64,000 nucleotides of DNA from Closterium sp. NIES-65 (Eukaryota; Streptophyta; Zygnematophyceae; Desmidiales; Closteriaceae): assembly GCA_948144175.1 (NCBI GenBank), contig CANXME010002486.1:3286001-3350000 (forward strand), in the 5' to 3' direction. Below are positions 13,101-23,261 of this stretch, piece after piece. The notes beneath the pieces were generated by a model. It made no database searches and had not been told where the DNA came from. It was given only the letters and a program-made list of their open reading frames with translations. Each line of letters starts with the position of its first letter. The first letter of the stretch is position 1. The position numbers and the translations under genes were made by a program.

Positions 13101-14925
13101 CCGTAGCCGAAGTCGGATTGGAGAATGCCGCGCTCGCAATAGCGCCCCACATGCTCTCTCCGTACTCCTCCTCCGCTGCTGCCTCGGGGTTCTGCTCACC
13201 CTTGTGCTGCTCCTTGGCTGCTGCACCACACTTGTTATGATCACCGAGCTTGCTGGTCCCTCCAAGATTCCACTTCTTGGATTCCTTCTCCTTAGCGCGA
13301 CCGTCCGCGCAATCGCCGCTACCAACCGCTTCACCTTTGGTGCTGGCGCTTGCTGCCACTTGCCTCTCCTTAGGCATAGGGACCACTGGGATCTGCCACA
13401 TCTCGTTGTAGACATCCCTGTCCTCCTGAAGGTTCCAAAGAACCCGATCGCCAACCCTTGCGGTGTAGGTCTTGGCTCCCTTCGAGTTAGTGTCCATGAC
13501 GGCCTTTGCCAACCGCCGCACGGAAATCAGGTTTGCAGCAAGGCTGGGCATCCAAAGCACGTTCTTGAGGCCCACCATCTTCCCATCAGCACCCTTGAAC
13601 ATGGCCTTGCCCATGCCTTTCACCTCTGCTCTCTGCCCCAAAGCCGATGTGACATGCTTCACCGGTGACGGCTCGAGTTCGGTGAGCAAGTCCGGGCGAG
13701 GTGTCATGCTATAGGTAGCGCCACTATCAATCATCCAATAGTCCAGGGGGTGTAGGGTCACCTTCCCCACAGCTGCTGGCTCCTCAAAGCCTTCATCCTT
13801 CTCTGGGCCAGCCGGTACTTGCGTCGACACGAAGTAGAATAGACCCGGGTATCGATCGTCGCTCGGGTCCTTGTCGTTGTCTCCGTTCTTCATGTTTGCA
13901 GCTCCGCCACCGCGACCGCCACGGCCTCCACGGCCTCGTCCGCTCCCTTCTCCTGCTCCTCTACCTTCTTGGCCTTGAGCAAGGGTCCAACCATCAGGGA
14001 GTTTGTAGCAGTCGCGCCACATGTGTCCGCTCTTGTGGCAATAGTGACACTCGCCGTCGAATCGGCCGCGACCGCGTCCGTAGCTCTTGTCATTGCTGCC
14101 GTAACCGCCACTCCCGCGGCCTCCGCCGAAGTTGCTGCCACCAAACCTTCCTCCCCCTCGTCCTCTGCCTCTTCCTCGACCATGTCCATGGCCGATGCTT
14201 GCTGCCACAGCGCCATCCGCACTCGCCAACTCACGGCTGCGGAAATCCTCTTGAAGGATAGCCCGCTTCACGTCTTCGAGCGAGAGGCGGGGCAAGTCGC
14301 GATTGAGGTTGATGATGAGCGAGGACCATGATTCGGGGAGTAGGGCCAGCAACTTGGTCTTCTTTTGGAGCTCACTATAGTTCAAATCCGCTCCCTCAAG
14401 CCGCGTCAACAAGTCGAAGAATTTCTGCACCCCTTCTTCAACCGCTTCATTCTCTTCAATTCGTAACGTCGCCATTTGCCGTTCCAACACCACAGCTACC
14501 GCCGCTGTTGCAGGAGCGTGTACACCCTTGAGAGCAGCCCATGCTTTTGGTCCCTTCTGTGGTTCACGCTGGAAAGGCTTGATGTGACGGATTTGGCTGC
14601 TCCCCAACGCTTGCCCAAGTAGGAGGTAGCCTTGTGCGCTCTTCCGCACCCACGGGCTCTTCTCCGGGTCGTTCTCGGGACGCTTCTCCGTTCCTTCCAT
14701 CACCTCCAGCAGGTCATAGTGGTCAAATATGTTCTCCATTCTGAAAGACCACTCAGCAAAGTTGTCACCATTGAACTTGTCAAGGCCAAACACTCTAGGC
14801 TCATCCCTAGATGGGCCAACACTTGGTTGCACGGGCGCCATGGCTGAGTCACGGGGTTGGCCTTGAGCTTGGGCTTCTCCTCTACCACCAGCACCTCTGC
14901 CACCCCTTTCCTCATGTCCAGCCAT
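10156..14925 (-). CDS. Copia C gag-pol polyprotein, one internal TGA
   Basis: One continuous frame from ATG at 14925 to TGA at 10156, closed only once, by TGA at 10591-10593 in RNase H (after AYSDASYA), so pol is full length apart from one nonsense codon. Numbering codons from 14958: gag with FNGDNFAEW near 60; Arg/Gly-rich stretch then a zinc knuckle C-X2-C-X4-H-X4-C near 303-316; protease IDSGATYSMT near 411; pre-integrase HRRMGH...C-X2-C near 625-675; integrase D in VMDVVGPL near 689, D in RTDRGGEF near 752, E in NGIAERANRT near 787; RT SKWLFKIK near 1120, YGLKQAP near 1230, YVDD near 1267; RNase H SDASYA near 1453, SVESEYMA, CDSQGAI. All catalytic motifs are present. The earlier GTG-initiated frame overlaps the primer site and is unlikely to be the start. 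Confidence 0.95.
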
Positions 14926-14945
14926 TGTCGAAACTGCTCCAAGGG

Positions 14946-14957
14946 GCTCTGATACCA
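14946..14957 (-). other. Primer-binding site of copia C
   Basis: Minus-strand TGGTATCAGAGC, two bases downstream of the 5' LTR. It equals the complement of the 3' end of plant initiator Met tRNA, the usual primer of plant copia elements. Confidence 0.9.
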
Positions 14958-14959
14958 CT

Positions 14960-15788
14960 TGTTATAGACACAGTAGGCTCTAATGTGCCTAAAACGAAAG
15001 ATATAGTGCACAGTCGGATTTCTTTATAGCGGATTCAAACGTTTATAGCGTTCTGGTCACAGCTTTAAATAACTTGATTCAACTTGGATCTGGAGCGTCT
15101 TATTGTCGCCTACAATAGGCAATTTAGATCGCACGATTTGACCAAGTATTGACGACACACCGTTGGTTTGAACGAACAGCACTATGGCAGCCACTATAGT
15201 CTTAGAACACAATATAGGAAGAGTTAGGGAGAGTTACGAGTTGGGAATGACTCCCAGCTCCTACAAACCCCAAGAGCCGAGGTACAGTGATGTGGAACAG
15301 TGCCACACTGTCCCCAACCACGAAGGGTCTCGAAACTACCCTTCACTAGGGCCTACACCAAGTGAAATGTTACACTACACAAAGTAATGTAACTATCTTC
15401 AATATCTTGAGGTGTACCCTTTTGGCGAGCTTCGAAATCACTTGAGGCTTGACACCAAGGCTCGGGCTCTTCATCACAAACTCATCCTTGAGTTCTTGAT
15501 GGGTCTGCTGCACACACCTGCGACACACCGAACGTTCCACACAGGACAAAATAGAAACCGCGCACGACAAAATAGAAACCGCGTGCGAGACACAAACGAC
15601 CGCGTAACACGCGTCTAGCGATAACTCGCTATTGACTCAACACACACACTCGACATCATGACTCAACATTCACACACAATTATAAGCATGAAATATATAT
15701 TATCCCATGCCCTCATACCATTCCATACACACACACATGCGTGCACACGGACAACAAGCCGAGTGCAAACCTTAGGGTTGCACCAACA
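14960..15788 (-). repeat. Copia C 5' LTR (829 bp)
   Basis: Right-hand LTR, the partner of 9286-10114. The GCGTC duplication follows at 15789-15793. As the 5' LTR it should hold the element's promoter; I did not fix a TATA box. Confidence 0.96.
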
Positions 15789-15793
15789 GCGTC

Positions 15794-18569
15794 GCCGTTG
15801 AGGTATCGGTTGGTGGGGTGGTCTCCGTCCGACCTGACATCGGCCCGTGCTCCGACTTCCACACCTCCAGTGACATATCCTCGTAGAACACCATGTGCGA
15901 CGTGGTGACCACCCGGTTGGCGTCAATGTCGAGGAGCTCCCAGCTCTTGCTCTCCCCCGACATGCCAAGGTGAAGGCCCCACCTGGCCTTCGGCTTCAAC
16001 TTCCCACTACGCTGCCATTCGGGGACAAGGAATTGCACCATGCAACCCCACACCCATGCCATCGACAAGTCGGGCTTCTGCCCAGTCAGCAGCTTGTACG
16101 GCGTCGTCCCCATCGGCAGCGTCGAACGCTCAAGGCAGTTGCGGACCCAGACGGCCTGCCATAGAGCGAGGTGCCACCAGTGGTGCAGCACGCCCATATG
16201 CAGCAGCATCGTCCGCACCGACTCCACCACTGTCCGCATCTCTCTCTCCGCCATGCCGTTCTGCTGCGGGGTGTACGGGCAGGTGAGGTCGTGGACGATC
16301 TCCTGTCCGTCCACGAAGTCGGTGAACTTCTTCCCGAGGAACTCCCCTCCTCGGTTCGAGCACAACATCAGCACCGACTTCTTCGTCTGCCTCTCCATCA
16401 ACACCAGCCACTTGGGGAACTCTAGCAGCACATTCCACTTCTTGGCGACCGGCCTCACCCACACGAAGCGGGCCTTGCGGTCCTTCAGCAGCAAGAAGTA
16501 CAAGTTGCCATCCTTGGCAGCCATGCGGAACGGCCCGCACAGGTCGATGTGCACGACGGCCAGCACGTCGTCGGTGATCGAGCCTTGGTCGGGAAGGTGT
16601 GCCGCGCTAGCTTCCTGCCAACGCACAAGACACACGGTCAGTTGGCGCCCGTCCCCGACTTGAGGTCCAGCCCAATGGCAACCTCGTTCTTCGCTGAGCT
16701 CCTGATGGTGTCCATGCCGACGTGTGCAAGCCGCGCATGCATCATGTCCGTCGTCGACTTCGTCTTCGAGACGATCGCCCACAGGGCCACAACCTCCGTC
16801 GTGGGCGACGTTGACCTTGTTGAGCAGGGACGCAGGTCGGTGCATAGGACACGCCCGTAGTACGTCGCCCGACTGAGCACCTCTCCGGCTGCCGAGACGA
16901 GCAACATTCCATCTCCGTCCTCTTTGAGCTTCACGCCATGCTCCTGCAGCTGGCCGGACAACTGCAGGATTGCCCACACACCCTGGACGTACAGCACGTC
17001 GGGGATGAGCACTTGCTTCCAGGGCGACGGTGCCACGGCTCTGGACGTCCTGCAGCGCCCCATTGAAGCCGCGCACGTGCTTCATGGACCACTCGGCTTC
17101 AGGTCGACGAAAACTTATTTCGTCCCCATCAGGTGGTGGGAGCAGCCGCTGTCGAGCAGGGTCACCACCGGGTTTGCCTGCACAGCTGCCGCCACCGCCT
17201 AGAAGTCCTCTCCGACTTCCGGCACCAGTGAGACAGTCGGCTCTGCGACACCGACCAGCGAGCACGATGTCGTCTTGTCGTCTCCCGCCTTGCCGCCAGC
17301 AGAGGAGTCGGCGTCCTTCGCCGAAGTCGACGTGGTCGACTGCTTCTCCTTGCGCGGCTTGTTTCCTCCACGACGAGGACGAGGACTACCAGACCTCCCG
17401 CGGCCTCCCTTGGCGTTGTCGTCGTCGGATTCACTGCGGTTGGGGCACTCGAAGGAGAGGTGGTCGTGGTCGCCGCACAGCCAGCACTCCCGACGTCGAC
17501 TTCCTCCTCCTCCACCGCTGTCCTTGGACGATTTCTTCTTGTCGACCTCCTTGGTCGGCTTCCAGCCACTGCTACCACCGCCACCAGACTGTTTGCACTG
17601 CCGCGTTCGGCCACCTTGCTTTGTCGGGGCGACGAAGTTCGCCTGCGCCAAGAGCTCCTGGGACCGCTCTGCCTCTTGCATCGCCTCGTCCTGCAGGATG
17701 TATGAGGTCAAGTTGTCCTCGTTGAGCGTCGTCCTCGTACTCGGCGCCATCGACAGCCGCTTTAGGAGGTTGTAGCTGCTCGAGATTCCCTTCATGACGT
17801 GGGTGACATACGACGCCGTCGAGTACTGCGCGCCGACCATCCTAATGGTGGCACGAATTCGCCGGGCTCGGATGCAGTAGTCGGTAGCAGTCTCCTCATC
17901 GCCCATACGCATGTGCTGCAGCTATCCCTCCAGCTGGGCGATGAACAAGTCGTCGGTGACTTGGTAGGTCGACTCGATGAAGTGCCACGCCCGGTGGCCG
18001 GCGTCGAGGTACTCTCGGCACCACTTCAGGGCGATCTGCATGCCCAGCGAGCAGCACCGCGAGATGTCCGTGAAGGTCAACAGCTGCACGGCGCGGAACT
18101 CCGCTTGTAAGTCAGCGTGATGCTCCTCCGGCGTCGCCACGGTCCCTCGGGCGAAGCCGATCAGCCCAGCCATCTCCAGCTAGGGTTCGATAGCTTCCTT
18201 CCAGGTGAGAATGTCTAGTCGACCAACGAGCGGCGGGGTGACCAAGATCCTGTCCGGCGTAAACTTGAAGTAGCCATACCTCGGTGCTATCCCGCCCGCC
18301 GTCTCCTGGGTCGCCGACATCGGCGACAGTCCACTTCGTCGACCTCCAATGTCGCCCTGCGAACAGCCTGCAGTCGCCGACGACTGCAGTCCTCGCGCCC
18401 GAACGACGCCGACTTCATTGGCGTGAATCACACCACGCTGCCTCGACGTGCCTCCCGCACTGCTGCCGACTTCGCCACCTCCGACGTGGACGCCCACGTC
18501 GACGCCGCCTTCGTTGGTCACCGGTCGAGGAGAAGCTGGTCGGGAAGGGGGATGCTCTGATGCCCACAT
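15794..18569 (-). pseudogene. Copia B gag, protease and integrase (5' half)
   Basis: Gag runs in one frame from 18569 (LTWKEAIEP then LEMAGLIGFARG; LKWCREYLDAG; zinc knuckle CWLCGDHDHLSFEC near 17450). In-frame TAGs stand at 18180-18182, 17922-17924 and 17199-17201; the first two look like CAG to TAG. Protease is LLDSGCSHHLMG near 17150, followed by further breaks. The pre-integrase region (MMHARLAHVG, near 16740) lies in the gag frame, then a shift near 16640 leads to the integrase core: D in VHIDLCGPF near 16540, NRGGEF near 16340 (second catalytic Asp replaced by Asn), E in NGMAEREMRT near 16250. Copia C interrupts it at 15793 and pol resumes at 9285. Confidence 0.88.
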
Positions 18570-18804
18570 GGTGTGGAGTCCAGCCTTGACGACTGCCCAG
18601 GGTATCGCCCCGTACTCCTAGGCCTCATGGCGTCTCCTCACATCCTCCAGCCGTCCCTCCAGGGTGTCCATCACCTCTGTTTTACCTACGCGCACGCTAG
18701 GGACTATACGGCTGCCGGCCTACGAGCAACTTAGGTACAGTAAGTGATCACTACGTCGACCTGGCTGAAAGGTAAGTCGTATGCCGTCCACGCTCACCGC
18801 ACCA

Positions 18805-19665
18805 TGCGGAGATAACTACTACAACGGGAGCTAGACTACAGGCTAGGCACAGGTGCTCGTGTGATCTCTGCATTCGTTGGTCCTTAGTCGTTTTCCTAGT
18901 GGACACGTTGCTCGCTAGTTCACGGGGCAAATTGGCAAGAGTTTCACTAGAGAAAGTTGACAACAATGGTACAATGAAGTTGACATGGCAAGACTACATA
19001 AGAGCTAGCATGCAAGCAGGTCGACTGCCAGCGCGGCACGGTCGACCGTGATCCAGCACGACTTGGTCGACCACGCTCCAGCAGTGCAAAGTCGACGGTG
19101 TGCCAACATGGCAGGTTGACGGCGTGCAAAACGCGCATATCAAGTCAACCTGGCGCTGACGATTGCATCTGATCAGCCACGTTGACCTTGGGATACCACT
19201 ACCGAAGTCGGACTCACCAAATTCACCTGGGCGACCGTCGCACTCCTCTGCAGAACCTCGTCACCCAGGTAACCTGGTTGATCGGGCAACCACGTCGACC
19301 AGCTGCTCCCGTACGTGCCCGTCGACCTCCCAAGTCGACTACCACCTCCAAGTCAACCTCACCAGGCCGACCACGCCCCTGGTCGACCAACTCCAGGTCG
19401 ACGTCACTTCTGGTCGACCAGTTCCACGTGGACCAGCACTTCTGGTCGACCAGCTCCGCGTCGACCAGCGCAGTTGTGAGTCGACCTCCCTGAAGTCGGC
19501 GCCACCCTACCCTGAAGTCGGCGCCCGTGCAGTGGTCCCTGTGCAGGTCGACCTCCTCGTCAACCAGCTCGCCCACTGCTGCAGGTCGGCTGCTCCCCTC
19601 ACATCCCATCACGAAGTTGGCTCCGCCCAAGCGAGGACGGGGCCAACACACAACTCCCGTTGACA
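18805..19665 (-). repeat. Copia B 5' LTR (861 bp)
   Basis: TG...CA partner of 6017-6937; the GTGGG duplication follows at 19666-19670. It has the same GTCGAC-rich second half. Its greater divergence from its partner than seen between the LTRs of C fits B being the older insertion. Confidence 0.93.
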
Positions 19666-19670
19666 GTGGG

Positions 19671-20346
19671 CGCCCTTGACGATACATTCGTACTTGTTAG
19701 AGGGTTTGGAGAGTACAAATCCGACTATTAGAACCGTCAGGGCAGTTTCTCAGTAATTCTGCTGCTTGTTGGGTATGCATGGGGCTACATTTGGGATTTT
19801 TATGTGGGCTGGCCTGGTAGTGTCAAAGATGCGAGGGTGTCGAACAACAGTCGTGCAAAGGCTAGAATTGAAAATGGTGAACTAAATGGAAGGTGCTTGG
19901 TGGCGGATGCTGCCTACCCACTACGGCCCTACATGCTACTCCCGTACAAAGTGCCTACCAACAGGAACTTAAGCAACCCTGAAGCAATCTACAACAAACA
20001 GCAAAGCAGGGAGCGGATGGTGGTCGAGCAGACTAATGGAAGCCTAAAAGGAAAGTTCCGCATAATGGACGGCATGATGCATTCGCAGCCGAACAAGGTG
20101 CCCGGCACGGTCGGCGCATGTTGCGTCCTTCACAACGTCGAAAACTGCCTTGATTCACGACCACGAGCCGGGGCGCCACGTGACGAGCACCGTTGGTGGC
20201 TGACCGGGCCAGCATCCGGTGTGCATCTAATTCCTGAGGACACGCCTGGTTTTACACCGTCTCTCCGTCGAGATCGTCTTGTGCAGGAGTTGCACGCGGG
20301 GTGGGTGCAGGCACATCCGACCGTGAGCCGACCAAGGATCGGGTGA
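19671..20346 (+). pseudogene. PIF/Harbinger transposase, 3' fragment with DDE core
   Basis: Continues the 5766-6016 fragment in frame once B and one GTGGG are removed. It shows the DDE_4 core: first Asp in GALDDTFV (about 19675-19700), NRQGSFSV, then GWPGSVKDARV with the second Asp (near 19820), VADAAYPLRPYMLLPYK, and Glu in RMVVEQTNGSLKGKFR (near 20025). An in-frame TAG at 19729 replaces the tyrosine usual before NR(K/Q)G. Length and motif spacing suit a HARBI1-like nuclease, the cut-and-paste enzyme of PIF/Harbinger elements. It ends in TGA at 20344-20346. Terminal inverted repeats and the 3-bp target duplication were not located. Confidence 0.85.
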
Positions 20347-20348
20347 GT

Positions 20349-21550
20349 GATTCAAACCTGTCACAGCGCGATCAACTGCAGCACTTACAGCTGAAGCAAT
20401 GCTCTCGGCTATTGCATTCACAATGACCGATTCATGCCCCAAAATACTCACCCCTCTATTCATGCAACCATTGCCATGTCTTGGCATCTCATTCGCAGGA
20501 GGTGCCCTCGCCCCAGCCGTGGCACCAGGGTTGATGGGCCGGGGCTCCGCCGTGAGGGAGTGAGGAAGCTGATGGGCGCACCGCCTCACCCCTTGGAAGG
20601 TCCGGTATGGGGTTTGGCGATGTATAGATGGTTGGCGGGGGCACCTTCTGAGCAAATGAGCTTCCACCATTTGCGGCGGCACGGATGGTTGCGTTCACGC
20701 TTGCGGCGACCAGGTTGGGGCCGTCCGCACGGGCAGATCCGCGGCGGGAGCGTACAGGACCCACTGAGGGGGCAGAAGTAGTCCTGTTCACAGCGCATAG
20801 TTTAGGGTGCAAGTAGAGATGAGATCGGTGTGATAGGTTGCTTTTTGTTTGCTTATGTTGGACTCAATTAGTGTACCTCCAGGTGCAGCTTGTGTCGGGT
20901 TTTCAGCCGCGGCGCTTGTCACACGGTGATGTGGGATGATTGCCAGACGATTCCCACGAATGCTATCCATCAACGAGTACCAGATAGGCTTGAACCGCAT
21001 GGATGCAGCTCCAGAACGGTTCAGCCGGTCGCGTAGCTGATGGTACTGGGTCTCAATGCGGAGAAGTTTCATTTTGGAGGCTGCCAACGTGAAGCGGAAC
21101 TGAGGATGGCGTTCTTGCAGCAGGTTGAAGAGGGAGGTCCAGTAGTTAGCACCTTGCACGCCTCGCATCAAGTCCCACTATTCATCAAGGTCGACCCGAG
21201 CTTGCACTAGTTGTAACGTCTCGGATGCAGTCCAGTGGGATTGTTGGCGCCGCAATGGGGGTGTTCTCTCGAATGGACGGAAGAGGCGTTCCAGGGAAAC
21301 CAGAGTTGTCCACGTCCGGTAGTGCGTCGAGGTGCTCATCGTAGTAGTCTTCAGCAAGATTCAGAGGCTCATCGTCGTCAAGCACAATGGTGGTAGGGGC
21401 TCCTGCGTCCGGTGCGACAGTAGTACTCCCCCTAGACCTAGGGGTAAACAAACCCAGTGCAGGAGCAGCAAAAGACTCTTGGGTTTCAAATAAGTCGTCT
21501 TGTGTTGCGCGGTGCTCGCTGGTTCTCGGGTCAGGCTGCGGGTAAGACAT
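20349..21550 (-). pseudogene. Putative Myb/trihelix-like second protein of the Harbinger element
   Basis: Convergent with the transposase, as the second gene of PIF/Harbinger elements often is. It begins MSYPQPDPRTSE at 21550, with an acidic stretch (LDDDEPLNLAEDYYDE) and Pro/Thr-rich sequence. After a frame change near 21190 comes a tryptophan-containing helical segment (LVQARVDLDE, a TAG, WDLMRGVQGANYW...LLQERHPQF) that resembles a SANT/trihelix DNA-binding fold. The left part (20.35-20.8 kb) has pieces such as AIAESIASAVSAAVDRAV that could be its C-terminus, but frames are broken. The role (transposase partner that binds DNA) is inferred from position and weak similarity only. Confidence 0.45.
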
Positions 21551-22279
21551 AGTGCGGGTAAGCTTGTGGGTGTGGCAATTCTAGTAGATGTAAACGAGTA
21601 GTAGTTGTGTGCCTGCTGTAAAGTTGTTCCTTTTTTTTTAGTAGTTTTCCAGTGTGCTTCTGAATCCTGCTAAGCCAACCTTACAGTGAGGCTTCATAGG
21701 TTTAGTGGCTACATAGGCGACGCTGCACGAAGCACCTGGTCTTGGTGGCGAACGCGACGGAATTTGGTACAGCGTGAGCCGTGGGCACAGGATGTGGCGG
21801 CCGTTCCCCTACAATGCCGTGATGTGCGGGCATGCTGGTTTTACGACACGCCGCTTAGAGGGCAGTGTCCCGGATTGACGATACGGCGCTGCGCAGTAGC
21901 CATATCAGCCCCCATCATATGTAGTTATTTCTATGCGCATCGAGCTAGTGCGCTTTCTAGTGCCACTATAGCCATGACGTGCGGCAGTATTTGCAGCACG
22001 CCGTCGAGCGGGTTTGGTGGCACGGAAATTGAACCTGCTTAACATCGACATGTGGAGCGAGAGAAATTAGGTTGACGACAACGGACTAGCTCGTTTACTC
22101 CAGTGCACCCTGTTACCGGGATGTGTGGGAGGTAGAGTTCGATTCTTAGATGCTTGGCGGTTTGAACTTTTTTTTAATAACAAAACGAGTACGAAATGTG
22201 ATATGGCACATGATTGATTTTGCATACACATGAATCAAACGCGTCATCATGGCTCTTACCAAAATTTGACGCGGTTACC
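21551..22279. other. Unassigned spacer, probable right end of the Harbinger element
   Basis: No convincing coding sequence. It contains short T-runs (near 21630 and 22170). The Harbinger element should end somewhere here, but no terminal inverted repeat could be matched by eye to the 5.75-kb side. Confidence 0.4.
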
Positions 22280-22957
22280 CTACAAAACCAGGATACTGTA
22301 GCAAAAAATTGACATGAGGTGTGATGAGTTGAACCCGCCCCAACCAATCCTCCTTTGGAGTGTTTTCATGTTGATTCCTTCCACTGCTGCAGCTAGCGGT
22401 GGAGTTTGTTGCTGTAGCACCGCCACCGATATCTTGTTTAGCATGGCGTGTAGTTCCTCCCATGCCACCTTCCCTTCCTCCGGTTCATCTTGAAAGATTG
22501 TTTTTGCTGCTTTCTTGCATTCTTTCAAAAAAAATCTCATACAGCCTTTCTTTGCGTGTTCCTTCTGCAACGAACTTTTAATCGGAGTTGAACATCCACA
22601 GCTTGCCGTTGTCCCTAAATGTCTTGACAATTGTCCAATTGTGATTGAATACGAGTAGCACGCTGTCTAGTTTTAGCTCCCCATACGGACTTTGCAACAC
22701 TAAGTCCCCTTCTCCCTTAACAGGTAGCGCCCACCAAAATGTAAGGTATGTTTGAAGGTCGAAAGTTTTGCAACCAGCCCGCACGGTGTGTCATATGCTG
22801 AGTGCCACTGCTGTCCTCAAACCAACTTGTTTCTTTCAGCCCTTTCGCCAACAAGCACAGAAGCTCGTGCGACGTTCGCCTTGTGAGCGCCTCCCAAGTT
22901 CGCATCACCTTCGTTTTTCTCTGCTTCTGCTACATTTGTCCTTGGTGGCTTAGTTGC
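22280..22957 (-). pseudogene. Old copia remnant: protease region
   Basis: Minus-strand segments resemble a copia protease: LCLLAKGLKETSWFEDSSGTQHMTH near 22860-22780 (compare W.lDSGAt.HMT) and LPVKGEGDLVLQSPYGELKLDSVLL near 22725-22650 (compare the 'v.GkGdv.l...g.l.L.dVLyvP' segment). The frame shifts between them. The sequence further left, to 22280, is not recognised. It is probably the other half of the gag remnant at 26022-26465, separated by the hAT-like insertion. Confidence 0.55.
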
Positions 22958-23261
22958 AAAAGTCGTGTCCTACGTCTAAGACAAGTGCGTCCAAACGAAG
23001 CGTTTTAGACGCAGGACGCAAGATGTGGGCCTGGGAGACGCAGGCCTGGGCAGGGCAAAAAAAAACCCCCAGGCAGTCGAAAAAAAAAAACGTTATAGAG
23101 CATGGGAAGGGGGTTGTGGGGGGAGGGACCGTAGCACACTATCACTACTAAATATTCCCCAACAAAATCCCCCAATAATCAAGATCAAGGTGAGTCACAA
23201 ATTTCCGAAGGTCACATTTAATCCAATCATGCAGCAACATGTATACAAATACTGCACTGCA

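Larger units (their letters stand above)
9286..15788 (-). mobile_element. Copia element C (minus strand), nested in B
   Basis: A 6503-bp element with two 829-bp LTRs (9286-10114 and 14960-15788) and an exact 5-bp target duplication GCGTC (9281-9285 and 15789-15793). The primer-binding site is TGGTATCAGAGC on the minus strand (14946-14957), two bases inside the 5' LTR. A purine tract (CGAGGGGGAG, minus strand) adjoins the 3' LTR near 10117-10126. By eye the LTRs differ at about 20 of 829 positions. It is inserted in the integrase-RT linker of B, so it is younger than B. Confidence 0.97.
6017..19665 (-). mobile_element. Copia element B (minus strand), containing copia C
   Basis: LTR retrotransposon with LTRs at 6017-6937 and 18805-19665 and an exact 5-bp target duplication GTGGG (6012-6016 and 19666-19670). 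It reads right to left: gag and protease near 18.5-17.0 kb, integrase 16.9-15.8 kb, then copia C, then RT and RNase H 9.3-7.07 kb. Without C and its duplication it is about 7.1 kb. Next to the left LTR a purine-rich stretch (GGCAGGGGAG on the minus strand) fits the polypurine tract. Next to the right LTR the internal region starts TGGTGCGGTGAGC, so the primer is probably not initiator Met tRNA. It is inserted in the Harbinger transposase. Confidence 0.95.
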
